A stretch of 64,000 nt of DNA from Phycisphaerae bacterium (GTDB lineage Bacteria; Planctomycetota; Phycisphaerae; Phycisphaerales; SM1A02): the NCBI GenBank assembly GCA_016795065.1, contig JAEUIU010000003.1, forward strand, positions 1-64,000, read 5' to 3'. Positions 17,180-25,668 of the stretch are shown here, in pieces. The notes under the pieces are model-generated. The model made no database searches. It worked only from the letters and a program-made list of their open reading frames with translations, and was not told the DNA's origin. A program made the position numbers and the translations under genes. How positions within the stretch are numbered: the stretch's first letter is position 1; the number at the start of each line of letters is the position of its first letter.

Positions 17180-18571
17180 ATGCCCTCGCTCCGAACCGCT
17201 CACTCACTCACCCTCACTTTGTTCGTCGCCAGCCTTCCGCTCTTGTTCGCCGAGACAGGATCGGCCCAAACAAAGCTGCTCGCCACGAACGTGGCCCCCT
17301 ACGACATCTCCGGCTTCGCCGTCGCGGTCAGCGGCAACATCGCTGTGCTCGGCGCACCGCTGGATGACACAAACGGAAGCGCCTCTGGCTCGGCGGCCGT
17401 CTTCCGCTGGAACGGCACGGCGTGGATCCAGGAGGCGACCCTGCTCGCCGCCGATGGCAGTGCCGACGACCGCTTCGGGGGTGCGGTGAGTATCGATGGT
17501 GACCTCATCGCGGTGAGTTCGCTCTTTGAGGACGGCGCCGCCACCGACGCCGGCGCGGTCTATCTCTTTCGATTCAACGGGAGCATCTGGGCGCCCGAGG
17601 CAAAGCTCGTCGCCCCCGATGCCGGTTCCTTCGACCAGTTCGGCTGGTCGATCAGCGTCGAACAGGATCGCCTGCTAGTTGGCGCCCGGCACGACGACGA
17701 CGGCGGTTTGGACGCGGGCTCCGCGTACGTCTTCCATCGCCTCGAGAGCGGCTGGCAGTTCGAAGCGAAACTCTCCGCCTTCGACGGCGGCCCCTACGAC
17801 CTCTTTGGGGCCTCCGTAGCCCTGAGCGGCAACAGGGCCGTCATCGGAGCGCCGAATGATGATCTCTACGGATGGGGATCCGGCTCCGCCTATGTCTTCC
17901 GCCGTTCCAGCCGGGGTTGGATCTCGGACGCGAAACTGAAGGCAACCGACCAATCATGGAGCGCTGAGTTTGGCCAGGCAGTCGACATCGACGGCGGAAC
18001 CATCGTGATCGGGGCATGGGGTGACGATGAGGGCGGCCCGGACGCGGGCGCCGCCTACGTCTTCCGTGAAGAGGACGGCGTCTGGGCCGAAGAGCAGAAG
18101 CTTCTGTCCGATGACGGAGTCGCGGGCGACCTCTTTGGTTGCTCCGTGAGCGTACGCGGACACAACATCCTGGTCGGCGCCCCGCTCGCGAGCGCCACCG
18201 GGCCGGCTTCCGGAGCAGCGGTTCGATTCCACAAGCAAGGGGTAGCGTGGAACCAACAGGAGACCCTGACCGCTGCGACCAACGACTCGCTCTTCGGTTT
18301 CGGATACTCCGTTTGCATTGACGACTCTGCCTATCTTGTCGGCGTGCCATACGACAACGACGCTGGAAGCGAAGCGGGAGGCGCGTATGTCTTCACCTTC
18401 CTGGAGCCACTCTTCGCGGACCTGAACGCGGATGGCTCGGTCAACCAACTCGACTTGGGGATTCTCCTCGGCACATGGGGCGTTCTCGGCGGCCCGGCAG
18501 ATCTGGATGCGGATGGGATCGTCGGACCTGCGGACCTTGCGTTAATGCTTGGGGCTTGGACTTGGAAGTGA
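17180..18571 (+). CDS. secreted FG-GAP-like seven-blade propeller with dockerin-type repeat
   Basis: 463 residues. The ATG at 17180 gives a signal peptide (MPSLRTAHSLTLTLFVASLP, cleaved after GSA). The mature protein is a run of about seven repeats of roughly 50 residues with the pattern DxFGxSVxxxGxxxxVGAxxD and GSAYVFRR. This is the integrin-like FG-GAP propeller type, each blade carrying an acidic, possibly Ca2+-binding loop. The last 50 residues form the dockerin pair (DLNADGSVNQLDLGILLGTW, DLDADGIVGPADLALMLGAW). A ligand-binding or adhesion role is inferred. A detached dockerin fragment lies 57 nt downstream. Confidence 0.85.
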   Translation: MPSLRTAHSLTLTLFVASLPLLFAETGSAQTKLLATNVAPYDISGFAVAVSGNIAVLGAPLDDTNGSASGSAAVFRWNGTAWIQEATLLAADGSADDRFGGAVSIDGDLIAVSSLFEDGAATDAGAVYLFRFNGSIWAPEAKLVAPDAGSFDQFGWSISVEQDRLLVGARHDDDGGLDAGSAYVFHRLESGWQFEAKLSAFDGGPYDLFGASVALSGNRAVIGAPNDDLYGWGSGSAYVFRRSSRGWISDAKLKATDQSWSAEFGQAVDIDGGTIVIGAWGDDEGGPDAGAAYVFREEDGVWAEEQKLLSDDGVAGDLFGCSVSVRGHNILVGAPLASATGPASGAAVRFHKQGVAWNQQETLTAATNDSLFGFGYSVCIDDSAYLVGVPYDNDAGSEAGGAYVFTFLEPLFADLNADGSVNQLDLGILLGTWGVLGGPADLDADGIVGPADLALMLGAWTWK

Positions 18572-18627
18572 CGGATCTCGCCCGCGATTGAATTGCCGAA
18601 GAGCCGCCTGTCCGAGCGACCTCGTAT

Positions 18628-18693
18628 GGATCTGGCTCGGTGGACGCCGCTGACCTTGCGGTCCTGCCTGGCGCATGGGGCGCTTGCTCCTAA
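18628..18693 (+). pseudogene. orphan half-dockerin fragment
   Basis: Reading from 18628 gives GSGSVDAADLAVLPGAWGAC-S and then TAA (18691). This is a nearly perfect second dockerin repeat of the kind that ends the neighbouring proteins, with Leu to Pro in LLGAWG. It has no start codon or upstream domain and is not in frame with the propeller gene that stops at 18571. It is probably the tail of a deleted dockerin gene, or a leftover of dockerin duplication. The rest of 18572-18774 contains a weak GCCC/GGGC hairpin at about 18736-18749 and no gene. Confidence 0.6.
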
Positions 18694-18774
18694 CAGTCCG
18701 ATCAACCGTGGACGAGGCCCCGCACGACGCCCAACGTCGGGCGGGTCTCTTTCATTCAGATCATTCGCCTCTCG

Positions 18775-20433
18775 CTACGCGTCCGCAGCCTGCTCGACCG
18801 CCGGGTCGAAGGCGGCGAAGAGCCGCGAAACGATGAGGACCGTGACAGCGCTCTCCAAGGCAAGCACACTGGCCACCGCGACCGCCGCCAGCGGGACCGA
18901 CCGACCGAGCAGGACGAAGGCTCCGACACCGACCGCGACCGCCGACCCGACGAGGATCGCCAGGGCAAGGAGCTTCAGCATCTGACCGACCACCTGGCTC
19001 ATCGCGAACTGGACGCCGGCCCCGCGGGTCGTTCGTTGCGGCCAGAGAAGAAACGCGATGTTCTCAAGCGAGGCGATCAGGAGGTTGGCGAAAAACGCAG
19101 CCGGGATCCAGTAGGCGAGACCAGGGATTTGCCATCCGAGCGTTTGATTCAGCACCAACCCCAGCGGAGCTTGGATGCCGGTGATCAGCGTCGCTGGCAC
19201 GATCACTTGAGCGAGGCTCACGAGGAAGGGCGACACGGGCAGACCCTTGAGGAGATCCAGGCGATCCACGTCGGCGCGGAAGTCGAGCCTCAAGACCTGC
19301 GGAAGGAAGAGGCTGATATAGCAGAGGAGAATCGCCCCAATCGGACGGAGTGCGCCGGGAAGCGAATTGGTCCGGTTGGAGAGGAGCGGCGGCACAACCA
19401 TCACCGCCACCATGATCGCAAGGACGAAGAGGCCGCGCAGCCCTTGGCGGATTCCCGCCACGCACTGACGCCACGCCAGCGGGCCGAGCCCGCCGAAGCG
19501 CGGGAACATCGGCATCCGCAGACCCGAGAAGCTCGCCCCACCACCGAAGCCCCCCGTTCGGCGGATCTCGTCGGCGCGGGCCGCGAGACGCTGGCTTGAC
19601 TCCGCACCGGCCTCGAGCCAATGGGCATTCAACCGGATGGCCACGACGATGAGGGCGACGTTGATCAGGAGCGCCAAGGTGACCGGCAGCAGGCCGTCGC
19701 TGGTCAGCCCTGCGGCGCAGATCGTGCGGGCGAAGGGAAGCGTGGGGAGCGTGAAAAGCCAGCCGGGCGTCGAACGGGCGAAGGCCTCGACCATCTCCAG
19801 CGGCTTCCCGCTCTCGACCGCTCGCCCCGCCCAGAGCACCCCTGCCACCACCACAACCAGCGTCACGACCGCCGCCACGCGACGCCACAACGCGAATCGC
19901 CGGGCTTCGAATTTCTGCCCCGCCAAGGCCAGGCAGAGCGAGAGGATGTGGACGAACCAAAGGGTCAGCAAGAGTCCGACCCAAGTCGGGAGCCATGCCT
20001 GTCCCAAGCGTCGTACCCAAACAGAGACAAAGAGCGAAAGCCACAGGAGCGGGACGACGCGTTGGGCGAGTTTGTAGAGAAGAAGCTGGGCCCGCGTGAA
20101 GGGCGCCGGAAAGAGGAAGTCGACTTCCGCTTGGAGGAATGCCAAGGCTCCGTCGCCTGCTGTGCGCACAACCGAAAGGAGGACCAACCCGAGGATGCCG
20201 AAGGGCAGTAGCAAGAGCGACCGCTCCCGTGTCGCAGCGACCGCCTCGGGCGAGGGCGGGCGTTCAATGAACAGGCTCAGGATGAGCGGCACAAAGCCCA
20301 TCGCGATGAAGACTCCGCCAACCAGAAGAACCGCCAGACCCTTCGGCGTCCTCGCGGTTCGCCCGAGCAGTCGAAGCGATGCCCGCAGCCGCAACCAGAT
20401 CAGGAGGATGAGCGGGCGCGGCAGCAGGCTCAC
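18775..20433 (-). CDS. ABC-2 type exporter, membrane subunit
   Basis: 552 residues. About eleven to twelve hydrophobic helices are visible in two halves separated by a Gly-rich loop near 290-310. The segment FLQAEVDFLFPAPFTRAQLL and later RLDFRADVDRLDLLKGLPVS are typical of the putative ABC exporter family in which the permease positions its coupling regions. The gene overlaps the ATPase gene by 4 nt (ATGA), so the two are translated together and form one transporter. The cargo is unknown. Confidence 0.8.
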   Translation of the reverse strand: MSLLPRPLILLIWLRLRASLRLLGRTARTPKGLAVLLVGGVFIAMGFVPLILSLFIERPPSPEAVAATRERSLLLLPFGILGLVLLSVVRTAGDGALAFLQAEVDFLFPAPFTRAQLLLYKLAQRVVPLLWLSLFVSVWVRRLGQAWLPTWVGLLLTLWFVHILSLCLALAGQKFEARRFALWRRVAAVVTLVVVVAGVLWAGRAVESGKPLEMVEAFARSTPGWLFTLPTLPFARTICAAGLTSDGLLPVTLALLINVALIVVAIRLNAHWLEAGAESSQRLAARADEIRRTGGFGGGASFSGLRMPMFPRFGGLGPLAWRQCVAGIRQGLRGLFVLAIMVAVMVVPPLLSNRTNSLPGALRPIGAILLCYISLFLPQVLRLDFRADVDRLDLLKGLPVSPFLVSLAQVIVPATLITGIQAPLGLVLNQTLGWQIPGLAYWIPAAFFANLLIASLENIAFLLWPQRTTRGAGVQFAMSQVVGQMLKLLALAILVGSAVAVGVGAFVLLGRSVPLAAVAVASVLALESAVTVLIVSRLFAAFDPAVEQAADA

Positions 20434-21221
20434 GCGTTGTCGCTCCCGTCGGCGGAGCGCAGCTCGCGCGGCGTGGCATTGGCGATGGAGCCTGGCGCCG
20501 CGGTGGCCCGGAAGAAGACCTCTTCTAGGCTGGCGCCGTCGGTGGCGTAGCTGGCCCGGGCCTCGGCGAGTGAGCCGGCGAATCGTCGCACGCCAGATTC
20601 GAGAATCAGGAGGTGCGTCGTCAGGTCCTCAACCAGGGCCAAGAGATGGGAACTGATCAGGACGCTCGCCCCTCGGGCGGCACATTCCTGAATCGAGATC
20701 TTGAGCGTGCGAATCCCCAGCGGGTCAAGTCCGGTCATGGGCTCGTCGAACATGACCAGCTTGGGCTCATGGAGGTAGGCGCAGCAGATGGCCAGCTTCT
20801 GCCGCATGCCCCGGGAGAGCTCGCGGGCCAACGCCGATCGCTTCGGGGTCAGTTCGAAACGCTCCAAGAGCACCTCGGCCTTCGGCTTCCAATCGCGGAC
20901 GTCGTAGATCGATGCGGTGAACTGGAGGTGTTCCTGAACCGAGAGCGTGTCAAAGAGCTTGGGGTCGTCTGGCACGTAGACGAGTCGGCGCTTGGCCTCG
21001 ACCGGGTCGTTCACGACGTCGTGGCCGCCGACCCGAATTGTGCCCGAGCTCGGGGGAATGATCCCCGCGATGGCCCGCATAGTGGTGGTCTTGCCTGCCC
21101 CGTTGGGTCCGACGAGTCCAACAACCTGCCCGGCTTCCAGGCGGAAGCTCAGTCGGTCAACCGCTAGGACGTCGCCGTACCGCTTCGTGTAGTCGCTGAC
21201 CTCGAGAATCGCGTCGGGCAT
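20430..21221 (-). CDS. ABC transporter ATP-binding protein
   Basis: 263 residues from the ATG at 21221, which places the usual YTKRYGDVLAVDRLSF start. Walker A is GPNGAGKTTTMR, the signature is ELSRGMRQKLA, Walker B is KLVMFDEPMTGLDP, and the switch His is in SSHLL. The C-terminus has the LEEVFF motif common to ABC-2 exporters. It powers the permease encoded immediately downstream. The signature SRGM instead of SGGQ is usual in this exporter branch. Confidence 0.92.
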   Translation of the reverse strand: MPDAILEVSDYTKRYGDVLAVDRLSFRLEAGQVVGLVGPNGAGKTTTMRAIAGIIPPSSGTIRVGGHDVVNDPVEAKRRLVYVPDDPKLFDTLSVQEHLQFTASIYDVRDWKPKAEVLLERFELTPKRSALARELSRGMRQKLAICCAYLHEPKLVMFDEPMTGLDPLGIRTLKISIQECAARGASVLISSHLLALVEDLTTHLLILESGVRRFAGSLAEARASYATDGASLEEVFFRATAAPGSIANATPRELRSADGSDNA

Positions 21222-21388
21222 GCAGTGAGCTCGTTGACAGCCAAGGGCGCAAGTGCTTTGGAAAGCGAGGATGAGCAGTCCGCTGGACGTTGGTAGAAGG
21301 CTGTCTAGGCGGTCGGAAACGGGGAGCATGGTACGTCCCGCGGCGGAAATCGCCCGCGTTGGCGAGTTCGGGGACTATCCTGTGTCGC

Positions 21389-21889
21389 ATGTCAACCGGT
21401 GCGCATGGACGGAACGGACACGACCCCTCTCAGATTGGGTCGCCAAGTGGAGATGCCCGCCGTCACTGGCTCGCTGACGCCACCAGTGAACAGCGTCAGG
21501 CCGCGGTCCATGCCCTTATTGCCGTGGCAACCGGAGATGGGAAGCTCCGAGCCGAAGAGAAAGCGGCCATCGCTGCCGCCTGCGAGCGCCTTGGCCTGAC
21601 CTCGATTGACGTCGCTCACGCCCTCTCTACCAGCATGCCGGCGTGCGTGGAGCCCCCGGCCGAGATGGGCGCGCGGACCCAACTCCTTCTCGATTGTGCA
21701 GCGGTCATGGTCGCGGACAACCGCATTGACGATCGCGAGCTTGCGGTTCTGCTGATGGTGGGCCGTTCGCTCGGATTCACGGCGAAGGAAGTGGGTAATA
21801 TCGCGGCTCGCGTTGCCCAAGCCTTGGCTTCGTCGCAACGACGCCATTCGGTCATCGAACGATTGCTCGACGAGATGGGCGCAGGCTGA
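21389..21889 (+). CDS. TerB-like domain protein
   Basis: 166 residues from the ATG at 21389; upstream in-frame codons run through the ABC promoter region. Residues about 35-150 form a TerB-like all-helical domain with the two acidic signatures VATGDGKLRAEEKAAI and VMVADNRIDDRELAVLLMVG. TerB-family proteins bind divalent metal and are linked to stress and envelope functions, but this one has no ter neighbours. It is divergent from the ABC operon and the intergenic region is short, so the promoters may overlap. Confidence 0.75.
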   Translation: MSTGAHGRNGHDPSQIGSPSGDARRHWLADATSEQRQAAVHALIAVATGDGKLRAEEKAAIAAACERLGLTSIDVAHALSTSMPACVEPPAEMGARTQLLLDCAAVMVADNRIDDRELAVLLMVGRSLGFTAKEVGNIAARVAQALASSQRRHSVIERLLDEMGAG

Positions 21890-21949
21890 TCAGTGCGGCA
21901 AGCTCCCACCCAGAGCACCGCCGTGCTGGCTCTATGCAGTATGCAACGC

Positions 21950-22292
21950 CTTCTCATGTCAATTTGGGTATATTGACTGTTCCAATTGGTTGAGATCTGA
22001 CGTATCTATTGTGAAGACGCGACTGGCGTAGCCGCGACTGGTTCGGGTGAACACTTGAGCCGGCTACCAACCGCATCAGCCGCCTGACGTTTGGGAACAC
22101 GCGTCGGGGCCGAAGCGCTGGATGCAACTCAAGTTCGAGCCTATCACCTGAACTCGCCACGGCCCGTTTTTGCCACGCGGAGCCGGTGTCGTGGCGCTTC
22201 GAGCCAGAATTCTCGATCGTCACGCAACGCGTCGACCTCTCTCTCTCTTCTCCCGGTCACGCCCCGCATTTGTGCGGGGCGTGACTGTTTTT
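21950..22292 (+). ncRNA. candidate structured non-coding RNA ending at a strong terminator
   Basis: The 419 nt between the TerB gene and the anti-sigma gene hold no credible ORF, yet end in a textbook plus-strand terminator (22256-22292). An AT-rich patch (21953-22010) with the inverted repeat GTCAAT/ATTGAC (21958-21963, 21972-21977) could hold a promoter or operator. Several nested stems follow: GTAGCC/GGCTAC (22028-33, 22062-67) around GTTC/GAAC (22041-44, 22049-52), then AGTTC/GAACT (22132-36, 22150-54) and GCCACG/CGTGGC (22172-77, 22190-95). It does not match tmRNA, SRP, 6S or RNase P as I know them. It could equally be a long TerB 3' UTR. Confidence 0.35.
22256..22292 (+). terminator. 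intrinsic terminator
   Basis: Perfect 13-bp stem GTCACGCCCCGCA / TGCGGGGCGTGAC (22256-22268, 22273-22285), loop TTTG, followed by TGTTTTT. The T-run is on the plus strand only, so it terminates rightward transcription from the TerB gene or the gene-free stretch, just before the convergent anti-sigma gene. Confidence 0.9.
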
Positions 22293-22308
22293 GAAAGAGA
22301 TCAATTTG

Positions 22309-23118
22309 CTACTTCTTTGCGGCTGCGACCATGAGAATCGGTCCTTCCGAAACCACGACGCCGCCTGGACGCTCTGCCGTGATCGCAAATGCGTCGGGGC
22401 GAGAAACGGGCAGGCGAGGCTCGAAGACGATTGCGCCCGCCCCGCCGGCTGCGACATTGAACACGCCGCCGTCCACCGGCTCTGCGTCGCGGTTCTTGTC
22501 GACGATCCAAAGCTGGTACTGGGTCTTGCTGACGTCGTTGTTGGGTACACCGGTGAGGCGCATGTAGCCCCGCTGGAGGCTCTCGCTCCAGACCACTTCC
22601 CCGGTCGATCCGGCAAACCCGTCGGGAGTCGGGGTGAAGGCCAACCGCACGACGTCTGGTGCGGCATCCACCAATTGTTCAGTCGATGGGGGCGGTCGTG
22701 TCCCCCATGATCGAGAAAGGAGGATCGCGGCCGCAACCAACAGGCTCGCGGCCGCGACAAGCCAGCCAGCCCGAGCTGTCCGCCGCAACGAAGCGATCAT
22801 TGCCTCACGCTGCTCAGGCGGTGGCTCGGTGGAGGCCTGATTGACCGGCCCCTTCCGCACGTTGGGTGCCGAAGCCAGAAGGGCCAGCCGCACCGCCTCT
22901 GGCATCGGCTCCTCGTCCATCGGGACATCGTCCGCTTCAAATGCTCGTGCGAGCGCCGCAACCGCCTCAGCGATTGCTGCGAGTTCCGCCGGCGAAACGC
23001 CCGACGAAAGCTCGGCGTACTCGCGATCCTCGCTCGCTGAGAGGCCGATCGTCGCCCGGGCCACCGCCAGGTCGTAGAGACGTTCATCGCGCGGCGACAT
23101 GGGAGGCAGCTCGCTCAT
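22309..23118 (-). CDS. anti-sigma factor, RskA family
   Basis: 269 residues. The N-terminal part (1-110) is acidic and helical with LYDLAVARATIGLS, an anti-sigma-like sigma-binding region without a zinc HxxxCxxC motif. A single membrane helix lies at about 118-138 (LVAAASLLVAAAILL). The C-terminal extracytoplasmic domain (150-269) is RskA-like, with YMRLTGVPNNDVSKTQYQLW and GGVFNVAAGGAG. It overlaps the sigma gene by 4 nt, so it probably sequesters that sigma factor at the membrane and releases it after cleavage. Confidence 0.85.
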   Translation of the reverse strand: MSELPPMSPRDERLYDLAVARATIGLSASEDREYAELSSGVSPAELAAIAEAVAALARAFEADDVPMDEEPMPEAVRLALLASAPNVRKGPVNQASTEPPPEQREAMIASLRRTARAGWLVAAASLLVAAAILLSRSWGTRPPPSTEQLVDAAPDVVRLAFTPTPDGFAGSTGEVVWSESLQRGYMRLTGVPNNDVSKTQYQLWIVDKNRDAEPVDGGVFNVAAGGAGAIVFEPRLPVSRPDAFAITAERPGGVVVSEGPILMVAAAKK

Positions 23119-23723
23119 GAGAGGCCCTCCCCTGAGCTATCCATGGGCGAGTCGGATCCGTCGCCTTCGACCCCACGAGCAGTCAGCCGATCGCGAAGCT
23201 GCAGGAGGCCCCGCCTCAGGTGTGTCTTGACCGTACCGACCGGCATTGCCAAATGCTCCGCGATCCGCTCGTGCGTCCAATCCTCATGCACGGCAAGACG
23301 AATGACCTTTTGCTGCTCTGATCGCAAACGTCCGAATTCCTGCATCGCCGTGCGGGCCCGTTCATCGCGAGCCAACCGCTCCAATGGCGTCGCCCCAAAC
23401 CCTCCCACCTCCTCGGGCAGCGTTCCTTGGGCATCCCGATTCATCCGTTGACGCACGCGACCTCGATCGATGAGGCGGCGGCGGGCGATGGTCGCGACAA
23501 AGGACCGCGCTGACGCGATGGCTGGATCGAATCGATCCGCCACCCGCCAGAGTTCCGCGAAGATCTCCTGCACAGCGTCCTCGGCATCGCCGCGATCGGC
23601 CAGCATCTGCCTGGCCAACGTCCATACCAGCGGGCCAAAGCGATCAATGCACGCTGAGAAGGCGTGACCTTGGCCATGGGCGGCGCTGCAGAGAAGCTCG
23701 GAGTCGGTCGGTGTCAGGTTCAT
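23115..23723 (-). CDS. ECF RNA polymerase sigma factor
   Basis: 202 residues from the ATG at 23723; the longer frame upstream is not sigma-like. Region 2 is RFGPLVWTLARQMLADRGDA and EDAVQEIFAELW (core binding and -10 recognition), followed by ARSFVATIARRRLIDRGR. Region 4 is LRSEQQKVIRLAVHEDWTHE and IAEHLAMPVGTVKTHLRRGL, a normal helix-turn-helix. It is co-translated with the RskA-type anti-sigma factor, the SigK/RskA arrangement, and probably controls its own operon. Confidence 0.92.
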   Translation of the reverse strand: MNLTPTDSELLCSAAHGQGHAFSACIDRFGPLVWTLARQMLADRGDAEDAVQEIFAELWRVADRFDPAIASARSFVATIARRRLIDRGRVRQRMNRDAQGTLPEEVGGFGATPLERLARDERARTAMQEFGRLRSEQQKVIRLAVHEDWTHERIAEHLAMPVGTVKTHLRRGLLQLRDRLTARGVEGDGSDSPMDSSGEGLS

Positions 23724-23862
23724 CCGCTCCGATCGAGCGGCCTCGGATTGTTCCCGAAGTCTCGGGCACTTCGCTCTTTTGGTGTGCGTCGATTCGACGA
23801 AGGTGCGGAAAGGTGCCGTGGTGCGAACGGTCGCTGGACGCCTCGCCGGCGCTCTGATTCGG

Positions 23863-25323
23863 TCAGGGGAAGATATTCCACTCTGGGACCGGCGCGTCGG
23901 TCCGGCTTTTCTGCATTCGCTCACGAAGGTCCGCCACCACTTCCGGATGTTCGCTGGCGACGTCTTTGGACTCGCCTGGATCATCAAGAAGGTCATACAG
24001 CTCGATCGGGGCATCGGAACGTTTCGCGACGCCCTTGCGGATTGCCTTCCAACGTCCCCAGCGGATCGCTTGCCAGCCACCTTCGGAGGGGTATTCCCAA
24101 TAGAGCACCCGATCGGGTAGCGGAGCGCGGGCTCCGAGCCAGGCCGACAGATCGATCCCATCAACGGCACCGCCCGGGGTGCTTTGGGTGGAGTTCGGCG
24201 CGGCTCCCATCGCCGCCTCAAACGTCGGCGCCAGATCCCAAAGGCCGACCGGTTCGTCCCGAACCAATCCCGGTGTGATGTGACCGGGCCAACGAACGAT
24301 CAATGGCACGCGGATGCCGCCTTCATAGAGCTGGCCTTTCAAGCCGCGTCGACCGTCGGCGCTCTCGAAGAACGTGCTGTCCGTCCCGCCTGCCCACGTT
24401 GGGCCGTTGTCGCTGGCGAAGACGACGATCGTCTCCTCGGCAAGACCCAATCGATCCAGCTCCGCAAGCAATATCCCGACATCGCGATCCATGCGGGTCA
24501 CCATCGCCGCGTACGCCGCTCGGGGCGTCGGATGCTTCGTGTACCCCTTGGTTCCGTCGTATGGAGTCTCTTGAAAAGCCCCTGCGTACTCGGCGAGCGA
24601 GTCGTCGGGTACCTGCAACGCTACGTGCGGAATGGTCGTGTGGTAGCAGAGAAGAAATGGTTCGGGCGCTGATCGACGGACGAACCCAATCGCCTCCTCC
24701 AGAAAACGGTCAGGTGCGTACGTCCCCGGCTCCAGCGGTTCGCGCGTTTCGTTGCGATACAGGTACCCAGGACGATGGTCGTGGGCATGGCGCTGGCAAA
24801 GGTACCCGTAGAACAAGTCGAAACCATGTCGAGAGGGAGCGCCTTCGCCCCCCGGCGGTCCGAGTCCCCACTTGCCAACCAAAGCGGTTGCGTAGCCCTG
24901 TTCGCGAAGGCGTGAGGCGAAGGTGACTTCGCTCGGCGGCAAGGGCATCTGCCCCTCGGGCTGCACTTCGAGGTTGGTGCGAATGGCGCTGTGGCCGGTG
25001 TGACGACCGGTGAGGATGGACGCCCGTGTTGGGGCACAGACACAGGAGCCGGAGTAGGCCGATGTGCACCGCGCCCCTTGTTGTGCCAGACGATCAAGGT
25101 TGGGCGTTCGAATCTGCTCCTGGCCGTAACACCCCAGCTCACCGACACCCAAGTCGTCAGCCAGGATGAGGAGGATGTTGGGGCGGCTGGGTTGGCTCAA
25201 GCCAGAAACCGGGCACGTGGTGCAACCGCACACTACAGAGAGGAAGACGCCCCAAGCCAAGGCGGACCAAACCGTGCCCAACCACCGATTACGCGTCGCA
25301 CTTTGGCTGTTCGCTTCGACCAT
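23863..25323 (-). CDS. sulfatase, probable lipoprotein
   Basis: 486 residues from the ATG at 25323; the longer frame translates repeats. The hydrophobic stretch near 15-32 ends VVCGCTTC and may be a lipobox, so lipid anchoring is possible. The sulfatase core is clear: NILLILADDLGVGELGCYG with the metal Asp pair, and CAPTRASILTGRHTGHS with the Cys converted to formylglycine (C-x-P-x-R). GKWGLG, TTIPHVALQV and VVFASDNGPTW supply the remaining metal and sulfate ligands. It likely desulfates polysaccharides or other sulfate esters outside the cytoplasm; an activating anaerobic sulfatase-maturing or FGE enzyme is not in the window. The N-terminal flank is a repeat array. Confidence 0.92.
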   Translation of the reverse strand: MVEANSQSATRNRWLGTVWSALAWGVFLSVVCGCTTCPVSGLSQPSRPNILLILADDLGVGELGCYGQEQIRTPNLDRLAQQGARCTSAYSGSCVCAPTRASILTGRHTGHSAIRTNLEVQPEGQMPLPPSEVTFASRLREQGYATALVGKWGLGPPGGEGAPSRHGFDLFYGYLCQRHAHDHRPGYLYRNETREPLEPGTYAPDRFLEEAIGFVRRSAPEPFLLCYHTTIPHVALQVPDDSLAEYAGAFQETPYDGTKGYTKHPTPRAAYAAMVTRMDRDVGILLAELDRLGLAEETIVVFASDNGPTWAGGTDSTFFESADGRRGLKGQLYEGGIRVPLIVRWPGHITPGLVRDEPVGLWDLAPTFEAAMGAAPNSTQSTPGGAVDGIDLSAWLGARAPLPDRVLYWEYPSEGGWQAIRWGRWKAIRKGVAKRSDAPIELYDLLDDPGESKDVASEHPEVVADLRERMQKSRTDAPVPEWNIFP

Positions 25324-25383
25324 GAAACGCACGCTACCAGTGTTTCGAGACCACGAAGGAGCGGTGTGATGCACCCCAGGGAG

Positions 25384-25657
25384 GCGAATGAGACAGGCAC
25401 CTCCCCGGCGCGAATTGGACAGGCACATCCTCCGAATTTGCGCGAATTGGACAGGCACATCCCCGGGGGAAGGACGGGCGGTAAGTGAGGCAAATGGGAC
25501 AGGCACCTCCAGGCAAATGGGACAGGCACCTCGGCCGCGACGAGGCAGATTGGACAGGCACCTTCACTCGGGCAATATCTCTCGGGGGGAGGCGAATGCC
25601 CCTGCGCGAATTGGACAGGCACATCCTCTCGGGGGCAATTGGGACAGGCACCTCCCC
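25384..25657 (+). repeat. array of eight GGACAGGCAC repeats, one orientation
   Basis: Eight cores, all plus strand, lie at 25390-25400, 25416-25426, 25448-25458, 25496-25506, 25519-25529, 25551-25561, 25612-25622 and 25641-25651. They fall into two forms, GCGAATTGGACAGGCACATC and GCAAATGGGACAGGCACCTC, with intermediates. Spacing is irregular (22-61 nt). The array fills the divergent gap between the sulfatase gene and the DUF4126 gene, where promoters of both are expected. There is no cas gene and no regular spacer, so this is not a CRISPR array. Confidence 0.85.
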
Positions 25658-25668
25658 AAGAACCCGGC

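Noticed and set aside
18221..18235. GGTTCGATTCC resembling a tRNA T-arm
   Set aside because: Inside the propeller coding region, without acceptor, D or anticodon arms.
19991..19999. CCTGTCCCA resembling the inverted repeat core
   Set aside because: Partial match within the ABC permease coding region, with no flanking similarity.
25384..25657. Possible CRISPR array
   Set aside because: The repeat core is about 20 nt, spacing varies from 22 to 61 nt, spacers resemble each other, and no cas gene is present.
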